Assembly (NCBI RefSeq): GCF_039555335.1
Contig: NC_092642.1
Span: 19,782,382-19,846,381 of the forward strand
DNA from: Amphiura filiformis
Taxonomy: Eukaryota > Echinodermata > Ophiuroidea > Amphilepidida > Amphiuridae
Direction of reading: 5' to 3'
DNA length: 64,000 nucleotides
Shown here: positions 25,213-33,901 of the stretch, piece after piece
How positions within the stretch are numbered: the stretch's first letter is position 1
Layout of the letters: every line of letters begins with the position of its first letter
Position numbers and translations under genes: made by a program
The notes under the pieces: model-generated
Database searches by the model: none
Told to the model about the DNA's origin: nothing
Seen by the model: the letters and a program-made list of their open reading frames with translations, nothing else

Positions 25213-25403
25213 TTGCAGTGACATGCGATACATAGTAAATCCATGTGTAGCATCGTGTACATTATCTTTTTTGATACATGCTTGGCACAGATCATAATCT
25301 TTACAGGTAACACACTTGTATCTGGACCCAAATATGGGAATGCAATAACATCTGTCACATTGTACACCTGTATGGCAAGCTTGCTTTTCCTGCTTGACGC
25401 CAT
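25213..25403 (-). CDS. Exon 9: ZZ-type zinc finger
   Basis: The acceptor is TTTCCACAG and the donor CTGCAA|GTAAGT; 191 nt, phase 1 in and phase 0 out. After a short lead (GVKQEKQA) the residues CHTGVQCDRCYC, SRYKCVTCKDYDLCQACI and the HDATHG pair give the ZZ pattern: CxxC, CxxC, CxxC, then HxxxH, with the conserved YDLC block. ZZ fingers bind two zinc ions and recognise N termini or short peptides (p62/SQSTM1, KCMF1, HERC2 and MIB carry them). In MIB proteins the ZZ precedes the ankyrins; here it follows them. The frame starting with ATG at the acceptor is not the coding one, because it lacks the cysteine pattern. Confidence 0.92.
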
Positions 25404-26163
25404 CTGTGGAAACAAAATCATCAAGAGATTATCTTCCACAGAGAAATATACTATTAGTTGTGTCAATGTGTTATGAACATCCTCTAGATTCATGCCCACA
25501 ACAAGACAGGATAGCATTACAAATGACTTATTGTTATTAAGATGGGATGTGGCCCCCAAAGTTCTTCGTCACTGAATGCTGGTGCATGACCCTGTTACAT
25601 GACAGACAAGGGCAGCAGAACAAGTTTGAATGTGACGGGTCACAGGGGGTGTCTGAGTGAGGCATGTCCACCTCATAAATTGGACATTTTTTTTCAAAAT
25701 GAAGCCCCAATTGAATCCATTTGCTGCACTATTTTTACACTACTAATGGTATATTATTATATTGAAAATAATATTGATTAATAGACTACATGTAGGTCCT
25801 TTTGTTTAAGGTTTTTGTTGGTGTGCACCTGTCCCAATAACTGCATGGGTTCCAGGGGCAAAGGCCCGGACAGGAGTCCAGAAGGCAGCGCCCCGGGAAG
25901 ATAATTGATTTTAGCTCAAGTTTCTGAATGTCAAAGGAAGGCTCTCCCACACACAATTTCCTTTTCTCTCACTTTGCTCTCTCGATCTTCTTTTCTTTGT
26001 CCCCCTTCTTTTTTCCCTTCATTTCTCAGGCTCCTTCTCTTGCCATCTCTTTTATCATGTTTATAGGACCCCAAAAGTGGGGCAGGGGGAATGCTCCCAG
26101 TGGAAAAAGTTGGTTCCCCTACTCCTCAAACACCCCCCTCCTCCCCGGATAATACAAGAAATA
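25404..26163. other. Intron between exons 8 and 9, left part
   Basis: No exon-like segment, no RING-type cysteine pattern and no strong repeat were found on either strand. A pyrimidine-rich stretch lies at about 25,955-26,045. Confidence 0.45.
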
Positions 26164-26479
26164 CCGTTTTTAAAGTTGAAAATCTTTTAAAAACCCAATT
26201 GTCTCAGCATCAGGGGAACCCAGGCTTTCATGTGCATCCAAGTTTAGAGGATTATCCTTTCATTTCCACTTTATCCCTCCAAGTCCACTTGAAAGTTTTG
26301 GCTTTCCTTCAAGCTATTGATTCAGGTCATTACAATTTTCAGGGCACATTTCCACTCTGGGTGTGTATGTGGTATTGTGTATCTGGGTGTGTATTGGGAC
26401 GCTTTACGGGTTGTTATGTTTTTATAGCAACAAGACCAGATTCTTGCCCATTCAGCTGTCACTTTAGTGGGATACAGCC

Positions 26480-26587
26480 TGTTGTGGTAACGTAAAGAGA
26501 CCTTTTATTACGTGAACTCTGACCTTACATGAATATACAATATAGGCATGGGCGATATCATAAACATCGTTACTCGATACCATAACA
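26480..26587 (-). repeat. 3' LTR (108 bp) of the Gypsy-class element
   Basis: It is the same as the 5' LTR apart from one substitution (AACG against AGCG) and a 28-bp insertion after AATATAG. The rest is nearly identical, which implies a fairly recent insertion despite the ruined coding frames. Errors in the assembly could add to the apparent decay. Confidence 0.86.
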
Positions 26588-27062
26588 TCCTTTTTTCTCA
26601 AAAAAAGATAAAAAAAAGTGCTCACTTTCTGTTGGGTGAGACTGGCAATAACACTTGAAACTTTTGCGGAAACAAAATTTCACTTGCATGATTTTATGCA
26701 AAATTTTAGCTTTCTTTTAAGTAAAGTCAAATAGTCCTTAGCAGAATGTATCTCAATGCTTCTTGTTTTGGATACATTTTAACAACTTTCAAAACTTCTT
26801 GTTTTGGAATTTGGATACACTTTAACTCTCAAAACTTCTTGTTTTGGAATTTGGATACACTTGAACAACTTTCAAAACTTCTTGTTTTGGAATTTGGATA
26901 CACTTGAACCACTCTCAAAACTTCTTGTTTTGGAATTTGGATACATTTGAATAACTTTCAAAACTTCTTGTTTACTTTCAAAACTTCTTGTTTTGATTTG
27001 TGCTAGAAACATAAATGTTTAAAATGTCAATGTGTTTTCATTGACTACATGCAGTTATTCTC

Positions 27063-28469
27063 TTATTGTACATAGTCTTTAAGATGTTCCGGTGGCGCAA
27101 CCTGCATCCTGCCCTTATGCAGTAATTGTCCTTTGCTGTTTTGCGTTTTGGTGTCTTGTCTTTCGCTGTTTGTGTATGCGTTTTCGGCGTGTCGTCTTTC
27201 ACTGTTTGTGTATGCGTTTTTCGGCGTGTCGTCTTTCGCTGTTTGTGTCTGCGTTTTTCGGCGTGTCGTCTTTAAGCTGTTTGTGTATGCGTTTTCGGCG
27301 TGTAAATCTTTCGCTGTTGTTTTCAACGTGTTGTCTGTCGTTGTCTTTGTTGTTTTGTGATCATTAACAGTCGTTTTCTTTTTCAGTGGCAGTTTGGGCA
27401 TGACTAGAGGCGGATTTTCTTGCGATTTGCGAAGATGCACTCTATTGCGCCTGTAGCTCCCTTTCTCTGTTTCCACTAGGTATGATCTTTCGTCCAGGCG
27501 TTCAGAGACAACTGCTTTCTCCCAGGTTCTGTTGCAGCGTACTAATGGCTTCATACGGACAACGTCACCTGTTGCCAAGGGTTTCAAATCCTTTGCTGAT
27601 TTATTGAAATGTTCAGCTTGTTTGTCTTGTTTTTCTTGATATTGTCTTTCTCATTCACAACTCTTGGCTGTAGGAGATTGGCAGATGTTGGCAGCAGCGT
27701 TAAGCGTCGTCGGCTCATCAGGCGTTGTCTTGAAGGGGCTTGTTGTAAGACCTTGCGAAGGTGTGTTTCGGTGATCGAGGAGAGCAAGATACTGGTCAGT
27801 TCCTGCTTTGGCAGACTTGGTCAGGATTCGCTTCGCTGTCTTGACAGCGGATTCGGCTTTGCCATTGGCTTGGCTGTTGCCTGGGGAAGATGTTAAATGT
27901 TCAAAGTCCCAATCGTGCGCGAACTTCCTGAAAGTTTCTGTGTACTGCGGGCCATTGTCACTGACCACTTGAGTTGGGCATCCATATCTGGCAAAATGCC
28001 CTTTGAGTTTCTTGACTACTGTGCTACTTGAGGTGTCAGTTAGAGGGTCTATTTCCCAGAAATTGCTATAGTAGTCCACAGTTACCAGAAAGTCATTTCC
28101 ATTCCATGAAAACAGATCAGTACCAACACGTTCCCATGGTCTGGATGGTGTTTCATGATTCATGAGAGTCTCTTTCTGCTGGCTGCTCTCATAAGTGCGA
28201 CAAATATCGCAAGTTGCGATGTACTGCTTGATCTCGCTAGACATTCCCGGCCAGAAGATACATTCACGTGCACGACGCAGACAACCGTCAACACCCAGAT
28301 GCGAAGAGTGTAGTTTCAGCTTCATGTCACTCCGTAGTTTCTGTGGAATGACCACTCTGTTTCCCTTAAACACCAATCCATCTTGCACAACAAGCTCTTC
28401 TCTGAAGCTGAAGTATGGTGTCAATTGTTCTGGCATTGAAGTCTCGCGGTTCTCTGGCCATCCGTTCAT
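27063..28469 (-). pseudogene. Integrase region and repetitive C-terminal tail, broken
   Basis: The main open part (27,651-28,469) has the HHCC zinc-binding module (HSSHLGVDG, CDICRTY). The catalytic core shows all three acidic residues in GTDLFSW, VVSDNGPQY and SQANGKAES, with a spacing near D,D35E. After frame changes, 27,063-27,587 holds a GDVVRMKPL module like the GPY/F end of Gypsy integrases. A tail built of degenerate repeats of the type ENAYTNSER follows, arising from a short tandem DNA repeat at about 27,150-27,330. The stop is at 27,063. Confidence 0.88.
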
Positions 28470-29302
28470 GATTGTTTCTTTGAGGAGTTGCAGCGACTCA
28501 TCTTATTACGTTCTTTGCGGATTTGCTCAAGGCGATCCTCGGCGTATCGGCAAGTAACTTCGACATTCACTTCTTGAAAGTCGTGGCTATCTTGGGGTGT
28601 GTTGCTGATGAGCGCTCTGGAGAGAGTGTCAGCGAGGTACATGAATTTGCCTGCTTGGTGGGTAATGTCAAAGTCATATTTCTGTAAGCGAAGCATCATG
28701 CCCTGTAGTCTCTTGGGGGCTTCTACGCGGGGCTTTGTGCCGATGACCTCCCAAGGCGTATGGTCACTGATGACTCTGGTATGGCGACCAAAAGTATACT
28801 GGTGAAAGTGTACGAGAGAGAAATCGACGGCTAGCATTTCCTTCTCGATGGAGGCATATCTGGATTCAGTGTCCGTAATTGCTGCGGCTGGCGTGCGCTA
28901 TGGGGCGTTCGTTTTGCAGCAATGCGGCCCGAGACCTTTGCGCTCGCGTCACACTGAATTGTTAGTTCTTTGGCTGGGTCATAATAAGCTAACACTGGTG
29001 CAGCAGTTACAAAGAGTCTTTGGCGATCCAGTGCTTCCTGCTGTCGCGTGTGTCCAGTGCCATGGGACATCAGGTCTAGCTAACTGGCGTATTGGCTCCA
29101 GCGTGTCTGACAGACTTGGTAAATATCTGCTCAAATAGTTGACAAATCCAACTAAGCGCTGCACACCCTGTGCGTCTGTGGGTGTCGGCATGTTCAGAAC
29201 TGCTTCAACTTTATCTGGGTCAGCTCGCAGTCCGTGGTTTGTCACTCTGTGTCCCAGAAATGGAATGTCTGTGGTTCTGAACACTGACTTGCTTTTGTTC
29301 AT
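28466..29302 (-). pseudogene. RT connection and RNase H region, broken
   Basis: The segment 28,979-29,302 carries the LGHRV...DPDKVEAV thumb/connection motif. The next frame has LTIQCDASAK, the first RNase H aspartate, and after a further shift come MLAVDFSLVHFHQYTFG and DITHQAGKFMYLADTLSR, the last RNase H block. The order is that of Gypsy pol. Three frames are needed to read it. Confidence 0.87.
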
Positions 29303-29903
29303 CTTGATGTCTAGCGCTGTGCAGCGTTCCAGAAGGCTCTTAAGATTTGCATCGTGGTTCTTGAGTGCGGTTACATCATCGTCACCTGTGCCATATCGAC
29401 AATGTCATCTGCCACACAGATTACACGGGTAATCCTTCCAGTGCAGCATGTAGGCGACTTTGAAAGATTTCTGATGATATGCAGAGACCAAATGGGAGGC
29501 GGCGCCATCTATACCTGCGAAGGGTGTGTTGAAGCATGTCAACAGTGACGACTCGTCATCAAACTTAACTGCCAGAATCGTTGCTGAGGTCCAGCTTGGA
29601 GAAAAGTTTTGCTTGTGCTAGGTCAGGGAGTATATCATCCAGAGTAGGTAGCTGGTAGTGCACACGTTTAAGTGCTTCATTCAGGGGTCGCGGGTCAATG
29701 CACACGCGTAAGCTACCATTCTTCTTTTCCGCAACTACAAGCTGACTAACCCACTGTGCTGGCTCTTCAGGCGGAACTGGCGCGATTACTTGCTTTTCCA
29801 CGAGATCATTAAGTTCTTTCTTAACTCTTGCTTTCATTGCGTGCGATGGCGAGCAGGCGGCAAAATAGAAGCGACTCTCGCTGGCATCAGTCTCGAGATG
29901 CAC
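29303..29903 (-). pseudogene. Reverse transcriptase region, broken
   Basis: The N-terminal fingers are clear (ELNDLVEKQVIAPVPPEEPA, then WVSQLVVAEKKNGSLRVCID and the KLFSKLDLSN block). The frame then fails around 29,565. In another frame the catalytic core survives as VICVADDI at about 29,398-29,418, the YxDD-box equivalent. The palm between them is scrambled by frame changes and possibly deletions. Confidence 0.87.
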
Positions 29904-30660
29904 TTCACGGGAATACTACCAAGCTGACCATCAAAGGCGCTTGCATAATTGTCTTCAGGTTTCAGTACCGGTGCTTGTACTGCTGAGACTGTACTGTCAA
30001 ACTGATCATGGTTCACAGTTATCAAACCCATTTGTTGACACGATACGCGCCCGAGCAATGGCTGCAGCCCAGGTGTGTCAACCACCTTAAACTCTACAGA
30101 GTATTTGCGTTGGTTTTTTGGATTGCGTAATTTTAGTCTGCATTTGCCTGTTGCGGTCAGCGTGGTCTTATTCCACATGCGTGGCGTAGTCTCTTGATTG
30201 ACAATCATTTGCGCTGTTTCATTGTCAATATGCTGTCGTGGGAGGATATTGCACTCCGCACCATTATCTAACTGGAATGCGACTGTGGTTTTGTCATTAA
30301 TTAACATGTCAGCCAGATCCATGTTAGATTTGACACTATTTACATGTACATTAACCATGGAGATGTATTCTGTACTACTAGAATCACTATCATATTCATA
30401 ATTCTCGTGAATTGCATTTACTTTTTTCTTACTAGTAGTACCTGCTGCATAGGGCTTATCCAAGGCTTGTTTGCACATTTTGGCAAAGTGATCTTTTAAG
30501 CCACACTTTTTACATGTTTTACCAAGGGCGGGGCACACACTTTTATCTCTAATGTGTTTGTTACCGCAATACCAGCAGTCTCGCTCTGGGCCTAGCCTTT
30601 TAGCTGTTGCTTGATTTCTAGGTTTTGGCTTTGTGCCAGAAGATTTTCTGAAATTTCTGG
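29834..30660 (-). pseudogene. Zinc knuckles and aspartic protease region
   Basis: The frame is open from about 30,660. Two CCHC knuckles appear near 30,480-30,580: CWYCGNKHIRDKSVC, then CKKCGLKDHFAKMC, which has the CX2CX4HX4C spacing of nucleocapsid. Further on, FQLDNGAECNIL is the retropepsin active-site block, but the triad is D-N-G where D-T-G or D-S-G is usual, so the protease is probably inactive. The frame ends before reverse transcriptase, which continues in another frame that overlaps it. Confidence 0.85.
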
Positions 30661-30684
30661 CAACTTTGTTGATGGCTGTGGGTG

Positions 30685-31282
30685 CTACGGTTCTTTAAAA
30701 GCTTTTGCTTGAGTTTCTGCTGCTTCACACGATTTGCAAATGCTAATGGCTTTGGCCAGGGTGAGACCGCGTTCTTGCAATAATAATTTCCTGGCATCAT
30801 CCTTCAGGATTCCTAACACAATTCTGTCGCGTATTAGCGAATCTGTAAGAGGTTCAAAACTACAAGTCTTGGCCAAAACTCGTAAGGATGCTAAATATGT
30901 CTCAAAATTTTCATCAGCTTTCTGCACACGCTGATTGAAAATATAACGCTCATAGGTTTCATTCACTTCGCCTATAGGCGTATGCATGGAAATGCTGAAG
31001 GATGCTTGCCAGATCCCTAGAATTTTCCTTAAGTTCAAAGCTATTATAGACCTTAAGCCCTTGTGGACCAATTACATTTAGAAACACGGCTGTTTGATAG
31101 TCCGCTGGCTGTTTGTTTAGTCATGCGAGGCGATAACATAATGTCCCAAGCTTGCTTCCACAGTTTCCAATCGTCTATGATCCCGTTGGAAATAGTGGGC
31201 TGCGCTAGCGGTTTGACACCACCGATCATCTTCACTGCATCACGGCAGCTGCCCCATCGCCAGCTTCATTCGCGTCCGGCAT
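30685..31282 (-). pseudogene. gag region, broken
   Basis: The likely start ATG is at 31,280-31,282. A short N terminus is followed after a frame change by a DDWKLWKQAWDI block typical of the start of metazoan Gypsy Gag. After another frame change comes the capsid-like part with ETYERYIFNQRVQ and LIRDRIVLGILKDD, ending KAFKEP before a stop. Gag proteins form the particle that packages element RNA. At least two frame changes separate the parts and a third separates Gag from the zinc knuckles, so no intact product is encoded. Confidence 0.85.
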
Positions 31283-31361
31283 TTTGTGCTGCTAAATACC
31301 GAAATTTCCTCAAAAATTTGCTGCTATTTTTCGAGGAAAATTAACCACAGCGATGCCTCCA

Positions 31362-31441
31362 TGTTGTGGTAGCGTAAAGAGACCTTTTATTACGTGAACT
31401 CTGACCTTACATGAATATACAATATAGTCGATACCATAACA
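31362..31441 (-). repeat. 5' LTR (80 bp) of the Gypsy-class element
   Basis: It matches the other LTR almost base for base outside one internal insertion in the partner. Read on the minus strand it starts TGTTATGGTATCGA and ends CCACAACA. It holds a TATATTGTAT stretch that could act as a TATA box and an AATAAA within GTAATAAAAGG that could signal polyadenylation, so even 80 bp may contain the promoter and end signals. Confidence 0.88.
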
Positions 31442-32127
31442 CAGCCAATCAGTTCTCCTGTTTTATTTCCATTCTTTTGTTGTGTCCATACCTTTCTTAG
31501 TGAGGCACTTGCAATTGCTCCTCCGATCATACTGGACCAAAATATTCCACCCACCCTCCCAGTAGCTGGAAGGGTTATAGTTAACTCAAAATTGTCAAAG
31601 ATGCTTCAATAAAAGTTAATGCTCAATTCAGCTGCTCTACGCTTTTTGTATGGTAAATAAATGTTTTGTATGGAGTTTGTTTAAATCCTAAAGAATCTTG
31701 CCAGCATTTCCGAATCACTGTTTGATCCAAAGAGGTATCTGATTTTGCTTAAGATAACATTTGGTTAAATGTGATCTGACGAAGTCAAGTTTTGCATGTC
31801 CAGCCTGTATGAATTTAATATGCTTTTTGTCATTAATTATCTCAATTTATATTTATGTCTTAATTGCTATAAAATAGCTATGAAATCTATCATTATTTAT
31901 CTCAAATATATTTATGTCTTAATGGCTATAAACTTGTTGAATAGTTATAAATGTTTCTCATGATCGTGGGGGCAATGCCGAGTCTATTCACCCGGTCTAT
32001 TCATTGCTTTGTTGTGTTTTCCTGATGTCTCGAGATAATCACATAATGCATATGTAAATATCATACAATTGCCTGTGGCCAAAGCCATAATGATACAAAT
32101 ATATATTCCTGAAATAAATAATTTTAC

Positions 32128-32308
32128 CTTTAGTATTGGCAGCTGCAATGTCTACTTAACATTGCCTCCACATGGTGATCCTTCAGGATATCAAAAGCAG
32201 TTTTTCAGATTGGTTTTCAATGTCAACTTTAGCTCCTTTCTGCACTAGCACAACAGCAATGGCTATATTGTCTGTTTTCTTTTTCTCAGCATCTCCATCA
32301 CTTTCAAG
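32128..32308 (-). CDS. Exon 8: last ankyrin repeats, frame disrupted internally
   Basis: The acceptor ATTAATTTCAG precedes CTTGAAAGT and the donor is CTAAAG|GTAAAA; 181 nt, phase 0 in and phase 1 out, matching exon 7 and the ZZ exon exactly. The entry frame reads LESDGDAEKKKTDN, IAIAVVLVQKGAKVDIENQ, SEK, then hits TGA at 32,183-32,185 and later TAA. Between them the shifted frame is open and gives the expected ankyrin segment TAFDILKDHHVEAML. After the TAA the entry frame again reads sensibly (VDIAAANTK) into the donor. Adding one A to the five-A run at 32,201-32,205 and removing one base near 32,155 would give a continuous ankyrin end. Assembly errors, a null allele or gene decay could each explain this. 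Confidence 0.7.
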
Positions 32309-33339
32309 CTGAAATTAATTAAAAAAACCAAACATTTGTAGTACAATAATCAGTCTGTAATATTGAATTAGTTAATTCGAATTAAAGAGGTCATGGGTAG
32401 CGCCATTAGACATGTTACAAGACTACCAAGTGACAGGTGATGGACCATAAAGAATAAGTAAAAGAATTGGTTTAGTAAATTTTCCATTTTTTCCTCAAAT
32501 TTGGGCAAGAACACATTCTTGTACCAATATCGAATCGTTGATATACAGAACTTAAGCAACCAGGGGTGTGAATTTCTTGGTGAATTAAGAAATGAAACAT
32601 GTAAATATAACATAGAAGTTAAATGAAACAAATTCGCGTGAAGCATGCCTAATGTTTTTTAGAGCTGAAATGGTCAAAATCGCATGCACACAGGCGTTTC
32701 TCTCCTCTATTTCTCCAATTTCTCTTCTCTCTTTTTTTGATACCGGGGAGCGTGTGCCTGTTTAAAAAGGGCTGTATAATTTATTGAATATTTCGCAAAT
32801 TTTATGCAAATTTGGCACTATAGGCATGATAAACTTTGGTGGTGTGAACCCCTGAAAAGCACAACTGTTGGAGTTAGGAGCGGTTACAGTTTATGTATGC
32901 TAAAGTAGAAATGTTTCTGAGTATTTTGCTTTTTATTATATAAAAATTGACCCCTAGTTGTCCAGATATTTTGGAATATGCAAGTCACATGAAATGTGCA
33001 ATTTCCGACTTTTGCCAATATTCCATATAATTGCACTTCAAGTTATGCATGCTTTTTAGCTGCGGGTAGCAGCTCTATAAGTCACCATGTCTCTCCGTTA
33101 GTCTGTCCGTTAGTAACAAACGCTTGTAACAAACGCTAAATAATGCTGTTATGTCAACATCGTTTGTCGCATGGCTATGGTACTTGGTGAGGGGAGGGCC
33201 TATACCGCCCCATACTGGAAAAAGAGTTTCATCCCGAAATATGCTAATTAGGTCATTAAAGGGCATTACGATTTTCAACAATTTTCTGCATTTTGAAATT
33301 TAGATATTTTGGATGCAAATACTCTTCTGGCATTATTTG
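32309..33339. other. Intron 7-8, part next to exon 8
   Basis: No exon or gene seen. The segment 33,060-33,260 (GTAGCAGCTCTATAAGTCAC, a CTGTCCGTTAGTAACAAACG duplication) looks like the tail of a dispersed repeat. Confidence 0.4.
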
Positions 33340-33900
33340 CATTGGGGAAATTCAGGTGAGTTAATTGAAATTGTGGGCAATTAAGGGAAAATGAGGGGAA
33401 TTGGGGAAAATTGAGGGGAATTAAGGGAAATTTGGGAAAATTGAAGAGAATTAAGGGAAATTCAGGTGAATTAAGGGAAATTGACAAGAATTGAGGGAAA
33501 TTTGGGAAAATAGAGGAAGTTAAGGAAATTTGGGAAAATGAGGGAAATTGAGGGAAAATTGGGAACATTGAGGGAAGTTAAGGAAATTGAAGAGAATTAA
33601 GGAATTTGAGGGAAATTCAGGTGAATTAAGGGAAATTGACAAGAATTAAGGGAAATTGGGGAAAATTTGGGAAAATAGAGGGAAGTTAAGGGAAATTTGG
33701 GAAAATGAGGGGAAATGGAGGGAAAATTGGGAAAATTGAGCGAAATTGAAGAGAATTAAGGGAAGTTGAGGGAAATTCAGGTGAATTAAGGGAAATTGAC
33801 AAGAATTAAGGGAAATTTGGGGAAATCGAGGGAAATGGGGGAAATTAAGGGCAATTTTGGGAAAATTAAGGGAAATTGAGGGAAATTCAGGTGAATTAAT
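33340..33900. repeat. Purine-rich GGGAAATT-type array, left part
   Basis: Irregular repeats of AATTAAGGGAAATTGAGG units of 11-25 bp, almost free of C on the plus strand. The same array resumes after repeat copy B. The open frames across it are only a consequence of the base bias. Confidence 0.9.
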
Positions 33901-33901
33901 T

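Larger units (their letters stand above)
26480..31441 (-). mobile_element. Degenerate Gypsy-class LTR retrotransposon
   Basis: Terminal repeats begin TGTTGTGG and end ATAACA on the plus strand, flanked by a 5-bp target duplication CAGCC (26,475-26,479 and 31,442-31,446). On the minus strand the order is gag, zinc knuckles, protease, reverse transcriptase, RNase H, integrase, as in Gypsy/Metaviridae. Next to the 5' LTR (the right one) the internal sequence starts TGGAGGCATCGCTG, suited to a tRNA primer site. Next to the 3' LTR lies the purine run GAGAAAAAAGGA, a polypurine tract. Every coding block is broken by frameshifts or stops, so the copy cannot move on its own. It sits in the intron between exons 8 and 9 and interrupts repeat copy A. 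The 80-bp right LTR is unusually short for the class. Confidence 0.93.
26164..32035. repeat. Repeat R, copy A (split by the LTR element)
   Basis: About 905 bp of repeat R lie at 26,164-26,479 and 31,442-32,035; the LTR element separates them. The order and orientation match copy B. Shared blocks include CCGTTTTTAAAGTTG at the left end, TCAGCTGTCACTTTAGTG, CCACCCACCCTCCC, and ATCGTGGGGGCAATGC plus TCTCGAGA at the right end. Copy A has only about one copy of the 80-bp monomer that is expanded in copy B. No protein is encoded. Confidence 0.8.

Noticed and set aside
25209-25559. 116-codon minus-strand frame beginning MGATSHLN
   Set aside because: It overlaps exon 9 in a different frame. The ZZ cysteine pattern and splice phases fix the other frame.
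27092-29548. Plus-strand open frames across the retroelement
   Set aside because: They are antisense shadows of pol; the minus strand carries the recognisable motifs.
25404-32127. Hidden RING finger exons after the ankyrins, as expected for a MIB ligase
   Set aside because: No CxxC...CxH...CxxC pattern was seen on the minus strand outside the retroelement, and exon 8 connects in phase to the ZZ exon.
32180-32192. TCC TGA in exon 8 as an antizyme-type programmed +1 frameshift site
   Set aside because: The +1 frame after TCC TGA soon reaches TAG and does not give the ankyrin continuation. The needed frame change occurs earlier, at the A run.
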